Shown here in pieces: positions 1-6,173 of a DNA stretch of 17,179 nt. The stretch comes from Flavobacterium sp. Its GTDB lineage: Bacteria > Bacteroidota > Bacteroidia > Flavobacteriales > Flavobacteriaceae. The notes beneath the pieces were generated by a model. It did no database searches and was not told the origin of the DNA. It saw only the letters and a program-made list of their open reading frames with translations. Each line of letters opens with the position of its first letter. Position 1 is the first letter of the stretch. The translations under genes and the position numbers were made by a program. The stretch covers positions 1-17,179 of the forward strand of contig NZ_DQDX01000219.1 in assembly GCF_003525665.1 (NCBI RefSeq), written 5' to 3'.

Positions 1-47
1 GAGAGTCGCCTTAGTCTCGGGGGCTCGGAGATGTGTATAAGAGACAG
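1..47. other. Residual Illumina Nextera i7 (N701) adapter, not genomic
   Basis: Bases 14-47 match the 34-nt Nextera read-2 transposon adapter with one mismatch: base 20 is G where the adapter has T. Bases 29-47 are the 19-bp Tn5 mosaic end, perfectly matched. Bases 6-13, TCGCCTTA, are the i7 index N701 as written in the adapter oligo. Bases 1-5, GAGAG, fit the end of the P7 arm (GAGAT) with one mismatch. The order P7 tail, index, adapter, mosaic end is that of a library molecule, so this is untrimmed sequence and not a transposon. Genomic sequence starts at about base 48. Confidence 0.97.
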
Positions 48-122
48 ATCAATAACATCATCAGAAAATCATTGAAATAAAACCGATTTAAAATACTAAA
101 CAACAAAATTATATATAGCGAT

Positions 123-440
123 ATGGGAATTACAAAAACGTTTGGTTTCTCCTTTAAAATTAACGAAATGTCAGATATTCTAAAAGCTTTAGGAAATCCA
201 GCACGATTAAAAATTATTCAGTTTTTAATGGATTCGCCATCGAGTGCTTGTGGAGATATTATTGAAGTATTACCATTGGCACAATCAACCGTTTCAAAAC
301 ACTTGTCTGAACTAAAAAGAGTGAAACTCATTAAAGGAAAAAGCAAAGGAAACAACATCTACTATTCGCTAAACCTAAAAACTTGGGAAAAAGTAAAAGA
401 TTTTGTTTTAACCGAAATTAATTTACCTAAAGAAGATTGA
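123..440 (+). CDS. ArsR-family winged-helix transcriptional regulator
   Basis: A 105-residue protein, the usual length for ArsR/SmtB regulators, which act as small DNA-binding dimers, usually as repressors. Residues 16-36 (the DILKALGNPARLKIIQFL region) are the signature first helices. Residues 52-70 (LAQSTVSKHLSELKRVKLI) form the helix-turn-helix with its recognition helix, and residues 71-83 form the wing. The only cysteine is C43, so the classical ELCVCDL metal site is absent and metal sensing is not supported. The effector is unknown. The start gives an N-terminus (MGITKT) that I recall from Bacteroidota homologues. No TAnnTTTG element is visible in the short upstream stretch, so the promoter may lie off the contig. 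Target genes may also be upstream, or the barrel protein 68 bp downstream. Confidence 0.9.
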   Translation: MGITKTFGFSFKINEMSDILKALGNPARLKIIQFLMDSPSSACGDIIEVLPLAQSTVSKHLSELKRVKLIKGKSKGNNIYYSLNLKTWEKVKDFVLTEINLPKED

Positions 441-454
441 ATTTAATTTGTTGT

Positions 455-462
455 TAAATTTG
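455..462 (+). promoter_or_regulatory. Putative -7 promoter element for the barrel-protein gene
   Basis: TAAATTTG matches the Bacteroidota -7 consensus TAnnTTTG. It lies between the ArsR gene and the gene starting at 509 and would give a leader of about 40 nt. A TTG at 437-439 is only 15 bp upstream, shorter than the usual spacing of about 19-20, so the -33 part is weak. Confidence 0.4.
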
Positions 463-508
463 TATTTGAAATAAAAAAAACATTTAGATTTACGAAAAAA
501 ATAAAATA

Positions 509-1048
509 ATGAAAAAAATAATTACTCTTTTAGTGGTTTCCTTATTCTGCACAAACGGATTTAGTCAAACTGATGAGCCGACTTCAATCGTGAATAAAAA
601 TGAACTTAAAGTAAACGCGCTTTATCTTATTTTAGGAAGTTTCGATGTTTCGTACGAACGAATTTTAAACGAAGAATCGGCAGTTGGAGTTTCTCTTAAT
701 GCTCCTTTTGATAATGATAATTGGGATATTAATTATACTGCAACTGGTTATTACCGCTATTATTTTGGTAAAAAAATTGCCTCTGGATTTTTTGGAGAAG
801 CATTTGGTATGCTAAATAACGTTGATGACTATATCTATGAAGAAACTTCTACAGATTATAATTACGAACAAAAAACGTTAACCGATTTTGCATTAGGAAT
901 TGGTCTTGGTGGAAAATGGGTAACAAAAAAAGGTTTGTTATTGGAAATAAATGCTGGTGTTGGTCGTAATTTATTCAATAATCAATATGACGACAGAGAT
1001 TATGAGTTAATTGGAAGAGCAGGAATAACGGTTGGATATCGTTTCTAA
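509..1048 (+). CDS. Outer-membrane beta-barrel protein, DUF3575-like
   Basis: A 179-residue protein with an N-terminal signal peptide (residues 1-19, MKKIITLLVVSLFCTNGFS, then QTDEP). The mature chain consists of alternating amphipathic strands rich in Tyr, Gly and Phe: NALYLILGSFDVSYERIL, TATGYYRYYFGKK, DFALGIGLGGKWV and LLLEINAGVGRNLF. It ends in YRF, and a terminal aromatic residue is the usual last-strand signal for Bam insertion. Size and pattern fit a small 8-strand barrel; the 'NALYLILGSFDVSYERIL' opening resembles DUF3575 proteins of Bacteroidota. No enzymatic motif is visible and the role is unknown. The ArsR gene lies 68 bp upstream on the same strand, but a -7 element between them suggests separate transcription. 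It ends at a strong terminator. Confidence 0.8.
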   Translation: MKKIITLLVVSLFCTNGFSQTDEPTSIVNKNELKVNALYLILGSFDVSYERILNEESAVGVSLNAPFDNDNWDINYTATGYYRYYFGKKIASGFFGEAFGMLNNVDDYIYEETSTDYNYEQKTLTDFALGIGLGGKWVTKKGLLLEINAGVGRNLFNNQYDDRDYELIGRAGITVGYRF

Positions 1049-1062
1049 CTGAATTATAAAAG

Positions 1063-1102
1063 AAAAAGCCCATTTTGAATCAAATCAAAATGGGCTTTTT
1101 TT
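1063..1102. terminator. Bidirectional intrinsic terminator
   Basis: A perfect 16-bp stem (AAAAAGCCCATTTTGA at 1063-1078, complement at 1085-1100) closes on a 6-nt loop. A T run follows on the plus strand (1096-1102) and an A run precedes the GC core on the left arm, which gives a T run on the minus strand. It lies between the stop of the barrel-protein gene (1048) and the stop of the convergent synthetase gene (1117), so it can serve both. Confidence 0.95.
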
Positions 1103-1116
1103 ATGTTTTGTTGTTA

Positions 1117-2661
1117 TTAAACTGTTTTCATCAACCAATTTCTCATAGAAACTTCTTCGTTAATGATTCCGCGTAAATCAGAAATGTTTACACGATCTTG
1201 TTTCATGGTATCTCTGTGACGAATGGTTACCGTTTGATCTTCTAGTGTTTGGTGATCAACAGTAATGCAAAATGGCGTTCCAAGAGCATCTTGACGACGG
1301 TAACGTCTTCCTACAGCATCTTTTTCATCGTAAGCCACATTGAAATCCCATTTTAAATCTTCAATGATTTTATGAGCTACTTCTGGCAAACCATCTTTTT
1401 TAACTAATGGTAAAACAGCTGCTTTTGTTGGCGCTAAAACCGATGGCAAACTTAAAACTGTTCTTGTTGAACCATCTTCAAGTGTTTCTTCTTTTAATGA
1501 AGTTGCGAAAACGGCTAAAAACATTCGGTCTAATCCAACTGAAGTTTCAACTACGTACGGAACATAATTTTTATTTTCATCAGTATCAAAATACTGTAAC
1601 TTTTTGCCCGAAAATTGTTCGTGTGCTTTTAAATCAAAATCCGTTCTAGAGTGAATTCCTTCCAATTCTTTAAATCCGAAAGGGAAATTAAATTCGATAT
1701 CAGCTGCAGCATTGGCGTAATGCGCTAATTTATCATGATCGTGAAAACGGTAATTTTCTTGTCCTAAACCTAACGATAAATGCCAGTTTAAACGAGTTGT
1801 TTTCCAATGTTCGTACCATCTCATTTCGTCGCCTGGTTTTACAAAAAATTGCATTTCCATTTGTTCAAATTCACGCATTCGGAAAATAAACTGTCTTGCA
1901 ACAATCTCATTTCTAAAGGCTTTACCAGTTTGAGCAATTCCAAACGGAATTTTCATTCTACCTGATTTTTGAACATTTAAGAAATTCACAAAAATACCTT
2001 GAGCCGTTTCTGGACGAAGGTATAAATCCATTGCGCTTTCTGCAGATGCACCCAATTTTGTTCCGAACATTAGGTTAAATTGCTTTACATCGGTCCAATT
2101 TCTAGAACCAGTTTCAGGATCGGCAATTTCTAGTTCTTCGATTAATGCTTTTACATCGGCCAAATCTCCATTTCCTAAAGAACGACCTAAACGTTCTCTA
2201 ATTTCTTTCTCTTTGGCTAAATATTCTACAACTCTTGCGTTGGTTGTGATAAATTCTTGCTCATTAAAAGCATCTCCAAAACGAACACTCGCTTTTTCAA
2301 TTTCTTTTTTGGCTTTCAGATTCAATTTTTCGGCATAATCTTCTACCAAAACATCGGCTCTGTATCTTTTTTTAGAATCTTTGTTGTCAATTAATGGATC
2401 GTTAAAGGCATCAACGTGACCCGAAGCTTTCCAAGTTGTTGGATGCATTAAAATTGCAGCATCAAGTCCAACAATATTGTCATTCATCTGAACCATTGAT
2501 TTCCACCAATATTCACGAATGTTTTTCTTTAATTCAACACCATTTTGTGCGTAATCATAAACCGCACTTAAACCATCGTAAATTTCGCTTGACGGAAAAA
2601 TAAATCCGTATTCTTTTGCGTGCGAAATTACATTCTTAAAATTATCTTCTTGTTTTGCCAT
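1117..2661 (-). CDS. glyQS: Glycine--tRNA ligase, single-chain (alpha2) type
   Basis: This cytoplasmic enzyme charges tRNA-Gly with glycine using ATP. At 514 residues it is the length of the dimeric class II GlyRS, not the alpha2beta2 form. Visible landmarks: the motif 1 region with NIREYWWKSMV (47-57), the glycine-pocket segment YLRPETAQGIFVNF (214-227), motif 2 with FRNEIVARQFIFRMREFEQMEM (249-270) and motif 3 VGLDRMFLAVF (375-385). The C-terminal anticodon-binding domain spans about 405-500 (SLPSVLAPTKAAVLPL to DLRGII). Residues 85-190 form the insertion seen in this family. The chain has a single cysteine (C465), so no cysteine zinc knuckle is present in the insertion. It is transcribed toward the bidirectional terminator. 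A TATTTTTG element lies only 7 bp upstream of the ATG, which would give a very short leader if used. Confidence 0.98.
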   Translation of the reverse strand: MAKQEDNFKNVISHAKEYGFIFPSSEIYDGLSAVYDYAQNGVELKKNIREYWWKSMVQMNDNIVGLDAAILMHPTTWKASGHVDAFNDPLIDNKDSKKRYRADVLVEDYAEKLNLKAKKEIEKASVRFGDAFNEQEFITTNARVVEYLAKEKEIRERLGRSLGNGDLADVKALIEELEIADPETGSRNWTDVKQFNLMFGTKLGASAESAMDLYLRPETAQGIFVNFLNVQKSGRMKIPFGIAQTGKAFRNEIVARQFIFRMREFEQMEMQFFVKPGDEMRWYEHWKTTRLNWHLSLGLGQENYRFHDHDKLAHYANAAADIEFNFPFGFKELEGIHSRTDFDLKAHEQFSGKKLQYFDTDENKNYVPYVVETSVGLDRMFLAVFATSLKEETLEDGSTRTVLSLPSVLAPTKAAVLPLVKKDGLPEVAHKIIEDLKWDFNVAYDEKDAVGRRYRRQDALGTPFCITVDHQTLEDQTVTIRHRDTMKQDRVNISDLRGIINEEVSMRNWLMKTV

Positions 2662-2668
2662 AATGGTA

Positions 2669-2676
2669 CAAAAATA
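2669..2676 (-). promoter_or_regulatory. Possible -7 element close to the glyQS start
   Basis: On the minus strand this reads TATTTTTG, a match to TAnnTTTG, ending 7 bp before the ATG of the GlyRS gene. No TTG lies about 20 bp upstream, and the leader would be only a few nucleotides. In such AT-rich DNA it could be chance. Confidence 0.3.
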
Positions 2677-2813
2677 TAAAAACTGAGCTAATTAACATTT
2701 TAGATTGAAAGATTTTTTTGAATATTATAAAATGCCATGAAACACCAAACTAATCAAATTGAAAAATCACTTTCAAACAAAACGTTATGTCGAATAGATT
2801 TATAGATTTGTAA

Positions 2814-2867
2814 AACTTTTGTAGTAAACTTTCTACAAGTTTGTCTATTAAATAAATTATAAATTTA
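2814..2867 (+). promoter_or_regulatory. Putative promoter region with inverted repeat upstream of the comF-like gene
   Basis: The 232-bp divergent spacer 2662-2893 contains an inverted repeat here. TTGTAG (2819-2824) pairs with CTACAA (2833-2838), and AAC (2814-2816) pairs with GTT (2839-2841) across a 2-nt bulge. Just downstream, TTG (2841-2843) and TAAATTTA (2860-2867, one mismatch to TAnnTTTG) are 16 bp apart and could be a promoter for the gene at 2894. The repeat overlaps the -33 position, as an operator would. No other structure stands out in the spacer. Confidence 0.3.
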
Positions 2868-2893
2868 GCAACCATTTTATAGAAATCGAATTT

Positions 2894-3574
2894 ATGCTTC
2901 AGAATCTAATAAATTTATTTTTTCCAAAATCATGTGCAGGATGTAACTCCTTTTTGTTGTCTAATGAATATGTAACTTGCACAGAATGCCGTCATGAAAT
3001 TGCGCTTACCAATCATCATAAATTCAAAAACAATGAAGCTTTCAGTAAGTTTTACGGAAGAATTCCGGTTGAATTTGCAGCAGCTTTTTTCTATTTTCAC
3101 AAAAAAGGAATTGCTCAAGAAATGATTCACAAATTAAAATACAAAGGTCATCAAGAAATTGGAACTGCCATCGGATTTTGGTATGCTGAAGAACTCAAAA
3201 AGTGTATCGAAATAAGTGACGTAGATTTCATAATTCCTGTTCCATTGCACGTAAAACGTTTAAAAGAAAGAGGTTACAACCAAGTCACCACATTTGGAGA
3301 ATCATTATCTGAAAGTTTAAATCTTAAATACAACGATAAAATTTTAGTTCGAAATATTTATTCTAAAACTCAAACGACAAAATCAATTCTGGGACGAAGC
3401 ACTGTTGTTGAGAATATTTTCGGAGTACAATTTGATGAAAATCACCACAATAAACATTTTTTATTGATTGATGATGTGATCACAACTGGTTCAACGCTTG
3501 AGGCTTGTAGTAGAGAATTACTTAAAATTCCTGGTGCCAAAATCAGTATTGTTTGCATGGCGATGACGCAGTAA
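2894..3574 (+). CDS. ComF-family phosphoribosyltransferase-like protein
   Basis: 226 residues, typical of ComF/GntX proteins. The N-terminus carries a four-cysteine zinc-ribbon-like site: C14, C17, C29 and C32. The core then shows HKLKYKG (79-85) and IIPVPLHVKRLKERGYNQ (113-130), both hallmarks of the family. The type I phosphoribosyltransferase PRPP loop is FLLIDDVITTGSTLEA (189-204). ComF is required for DNA uptake in competent Firmicutes and Haemophilus relatives, but many non-competent bacteria keep it, so a competence role here is only possible. It is divergent from the synthetase gene and 82 bp upstream of the Ig-like lipoprotein gene on the same strand. Confidence 0.93.
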   Translation: MLQNLINLFFPKSCAGCNSFLLSNEYVTCTECRHEIALTNHHKFKNNEAFSKFYGRIPVEFAAAFFYFHKKGIAQEMIHKLKYKGHQEIGTAIGFWYAEELKKCIEISDVDFIIPVPLHVKRLKERGYNQVTTFGESLSESLNLKYNDKILVRNIYSKTQTTKSILGRSTVVENIFGVQFDENHHNKHFLLIDDVITTGSTLEACSRELLKIPGAKISIVCMAMTQ

Positions 3575-3656
3575 TGGTTTTTAGTTAATTATAAATAAAA
3601 AGATTTCGTTTACACTAAATATAATTGTTATTTTGCGGTAGTTAAAATTTATATTG

Positions 3657-5264
3657 ATGTTGAAGCGTTTTTCAAAATACTGTCTTATTTTATTGGCTAT
3701 TGCTGTTGTTGGTTGTGCAAAAAGAGGCACAATAACTGGCGGAGCAAAAGATACTTTGGCGCCAGAATTACGATTTAGTTCACCAGAAAACGGAACAGTA
3801 AATTTTAAAGGAACCGAAATAAAACTTTATTTTGATGAATATGTAAAACTAAAAAACGTTGGAAAACAGTTGATTGTTTCGCCTCCAATGTCTAAAGCTC
3901 CAGAAGTTTTGCCTTACAATGCTAGTAAATACATCATAGTAAAATTTAAGGATACCTTACAGAAAAACACTACTTACAGTTTGAATTTTGGTCAAAGTAT
4001 TCAAGACAATAACGAAGGAAATGCTTTGCCTCAATTTAAATATGTTTTCTCTACTGGAACTTATATCGATTCACTGGCATTGAGTGCTACTTTTAAAGAT
4101 GCAATAGAACAAAAATCTCCAAATTTTGTATCTTTTATGTTGTATGAAGTAAATGAAAAATACACCGATTCTACTATTTACAAAGAAACTCCGCGATACA
4201 TTACCAATTCGCTTGATAGTTTGAAATTGGTTAAATTGGAGAATTTAAAGCAAGGAAAATACCGTTTAGTTGCTATTCAAGACAAAAACAACAACAATAA
4301 ATTTGATCCAAAAACTGATAAAATTGGTTTCAAAAAAGACTTTGTTACTTTGCCAAACGATACTATTTACGAACTAAATCTTTTTAAAGAAAATATTCCA
4401 TTTAAGGCAGTTAAACCAAATCAAGTGTCTGGAAATAGAGCGTTAATTGGTTTTGAAGGCAATCCGAAAGATGTAAAATTTGAACTACGAAAAGGAGCAG
4501 AAACTATTCCGTTTAAAATTTCTAGATTTTCAGGTAAAGATTCGTTGCAAATTTGGTTCAAACCAATGAAAAATGACTCGATTACGATTGCTGTTTCTAA
4601 AGACAAATTTGATCAAAAATTTACATTGAAAGTAAAAGAACAAAAAAATGACACTTTAAGTTTCAACGCCGAGAAAACTGGTAGTTTAGCTTTTAGAGAA
4701 CAATTCAAGATAAATACAAGCATTCCGATTGAGAAAATTGATAATTCTAAAATTAAATTTATTCGAAAAGATTCTACAGCCGTTACATTTACAACAATTT
4801 ACGATGATTTTAAACAGCAAGTGGTTTTTGATTTCGAAAAACAACCGCTTGAGAAATATTCGATTCAGCTTTTGCCTGGAGCTTTAACCGATTTTTACGA
4901 AAAACAAAATGATACTTTAAACTATAAATTTGAAACTCGAAATACTTCCAATTATGGAAATTTAAGAGTTGTCCTTGAAAATGTGAAGCGTTATCCTATA
5001 ATTATCGAACTTACAGATAAAGATGGAAAAGTACAAGCCTCTGAAATTAGAACCGATAATTCAAAAGGAAGCACGGTTGAATTTAATCTTTTAGAAGCGA
5101 ATGTTTTCACCATTAGAGCAATATACGACACCAATAAAGACGGCGTTTGGACACCAGGAAGTTATTTAGAAAAGCGGCAAAGTGAAGAAGTTATTTACTT
5201 TCCAGAAGGCGTACGAGTCAATGAAAATTGGGATGTCGAGCAACCGTTTAATGTTGGGAAATAG
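3657..5264 (+). CDS. Ig-like domain lipoprotein (SbsA/Big_5-type N-terminal domain)
   Basis: The ATG at 3657 is preferred over an in-frame TTG one codon upstream and gives 535 residues. Residues 1-20 are a type II signal peptide with lipobox VVGC; C20 would be lipidated. Residues about 35-130 (TLAPELRFSSPENGTVNF through LNFGQSIQDNNEGN to FVFSTG-like YVFSTG) fit the bacterial Ig-like Big_5 fold. The following beta-rich region has two similar segments, GKYRLVAIQDKNNNNKFDP and FTIRAIYDTNKDGVWTPG. Each combines a strand with an Asp/Asn-rich loop, as in cell-surface beta-sandwich repeats. No catalytic motif is seen; an envelope structural or binding role is an inference. A TTATTTTG about 20 bp upstream is a one-mismatch -7 element. 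Confidence 0.85.
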   Translation: MLKRFSKYCLILLAIAVVGCAKRGTITGGAKDTLAPELRFSSPENGTVNFKGTEIKLYFDEYVKLKNVGKQLIVSPPMSKAPEVLPYNASKYIIVKFKDTLQKNTTYSLNFGQSIQDNNEGNALPQFKYVFSTGTYIDSLALSATFKDAIEQKSPNFVSFMLYEVNEKYTDSTIYKETPRYITNSLDSLKLVKLENLKQGKYRLVAIQDKNNNNKFDPKTDKIGFKKDFVTLPNDTIYELNLFKENIPFKAVKPNQVSGNRALIGFEGNPKDVKFELRKGAETIPFKISRFSGKDSLQIWFKPMKNDSITIAVSKDKFDQKFTLKVKEQKNDTLSFNAEKTGSLAFREQFKINTSIPIEKIDNSKIKFIRKDSTAVTFTTIYDDFKQQVVFDFEKQPLEKYSIQLLPGALTDFYEKQNDTLNYKFETRNTSNYGNLRVVLENVKRYPIIIELTDKDGKVQASEIRTDNSKGSTVEFNLLEANVFTIRAIYDTNKDGVWTPGSYLEKRQSEEVIYFPEGVRVNENWDVEQPFNVGK

Positions 5265-5271
5265 TTAGTCT

Positions 5272-5299
5272 GCGTGTTTCGGGTTGCGTGTTTCGAGTT
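5272..5299. repeat. 14-bp tandem duplication between convergent genes
   Basis: GCGTGTTTCGGGTT (5272-5285) is followed directly by GCGTGTTTCGAGTT (5286-5299), with one mismatch. A decayed third copy may follow at 5300-5312. It sits in the 64-bp gap between the stops of the Ig-like lipoprotein and the C-N hydrolase. I see no clear terminator hairpin in this gap. Confidence 0.85.
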
Positions 5300-5328
5300 A
5301 TGTTTCAAACTTAGCTAGTTTTGGAAAA

Positions 5329-6093
5329 TTATGCCAACTTAAATTCATCTCCGTCATTTAGAAAATTTAGTTTTTCTCTGGTTTCTAATAGTTCGTTTTT
5401 ATCTAATTCTACTATAAAAACACCTTCAATTTCTTGTGGTTCTTGAAGGTAATTTCCAAGAAAATCAACTGCTTGTGAATGACCAACATATTCATGATTA
5501 TTTTCGTCTAATCCAACACGATTAACGCCAATTACATAACTCATGTTTTCTACGGCGCGTGCTTTTAGCAAAATATCCCAAGCGTTTACTCGCGGTTTTG
5601 GCCAATTGGCAACATAAATTAAGACGTCGTAATCCTCAACATTTCTTGCAAAAACCGGGAAACGCAAATCATAACAAATAAGCGGACAGATTTTGAATCC
5701 TTTATATTCTACAATTAATTTTTCTTTTCCAGCAGTGTAAACTTTATCTTCACCTGCCAAAGTAAACAGATGTCGTTTATCATACGTTTGAATTTCGCCT
5801 GATGGAAATACAAAAATCAATCGGTTAAAGTAATTGCCGTTTTCTTCTATTACTAAACTTCCTGTGATGGCGCAATCTTTTTCTTTTGCTGTTTCTTTTA
5901 GCCAAGAAATCGCTTCGCCTTGCATAGTTTGCGCAACATTTTTCGGATTCATTGTAAATCCGGATGTGAACATTTCTGGCAAAACAATTAAATCGACATA
6001 TTGCGAAATAGCATTTATCTTTTCTTGAAGTAAAGCTTTGTTTTCATTGGGATTTTCCCAGGATAGTTCGGTTTGGATTAAGGCTATTTTCAT
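5329..6093 (-). CDS. C-N hydrolase (nitrilase superfamily), omega-amidase / YafV type
   Basis: A 254-residue cytoplasmic hydrolase with the Glu-Lys-Cys triad of the nitrilase superfamily: E40 in LIVLPEMFTSGF, K106 in YDKRHLF and C140 in PLICYDLRFP. The CYDLRFPVFARN segment and the overall length match the YafV/omega-amidase branch. Characterised members hydrolyse 2-oxoglutaramate and 2-oxosuccinamate to the oxoacid plus ammonia, repairing by-products of glutamine and asparagine transamination and methionine salvage. The precise substrate here is inferred from the family. It lies 80 bp downstream of the GH92 gene on the same strand with no TAnnTTTG element between them, so co-transcription is possible although the functions look unrelated. 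Confidence 0.92.
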   Translation of the reverse strand: MKIALIQTELSWENPNENKALLQEKINAISQYVDLIVLPEMFTSGFTMNPKNVAQTMQGEAISWLKETAKEKDCAITGSLVIEENGNYFNRLIFVFPSGEIQTYDKRHLFTLAGEDKVYTAGKEKLIVEYKGFKICPLICYDLRFPVFARNVEDYDVLIYVANWPKPRVNAWDILLKARAVENMSYVIGVNRVGLDENNHEYVGHSQAVDFLGNYLQEPQEIEGVFIVELDKNELLETREKLNFLNDGDEFKLA

Positions 6094-6112
6094 TTATGCT
6101 GAACTTGTTTTC

Positions 6113-6128
6113 AGTATCTTTTGATACT
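6113..6128. repeat. Small stem-loop in the GH92 / hydrolase gap
   Basis: AGTATC-TTTT-GATACT is a perfect 6-bp stem with a 4-nt loop, in the 80-bp gap between the two minus-strand genes. On the transcribed strand no U run follows it, so it is not a standard terminator. An adjacent CTGAA/TTCAG pair on that strand could form a second small hairpin. Confidence 0.5.
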
Positions 6129-6173
6129 TGTTTTTGGAACACAGATTAGAGAAATTTGAGAAATCTAAATAAT

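Noticed and set aside
29..47. Tn5 mosaic end, possible transposon terminus
   Set aside because: It continues into the Nextera adapter and N701 index upstream, so it is a sequencing library artefact.
48..80. Possible C-terminal tail of an upstream gene (INNIIRKSLK, then TAA)
   Set aside because: Only ten codons remain after the adapter. A stop that close is expected by chance in AT-rich DNA, and no family can be recognised.
1407..1649. 80-codon open frame on the plus strand inside glyQS
   Set aside because: It lies antisense to a conserved synthetase catalytic region, has low-complexity Leu/Lys content, and shows no start context or homology I recognise.
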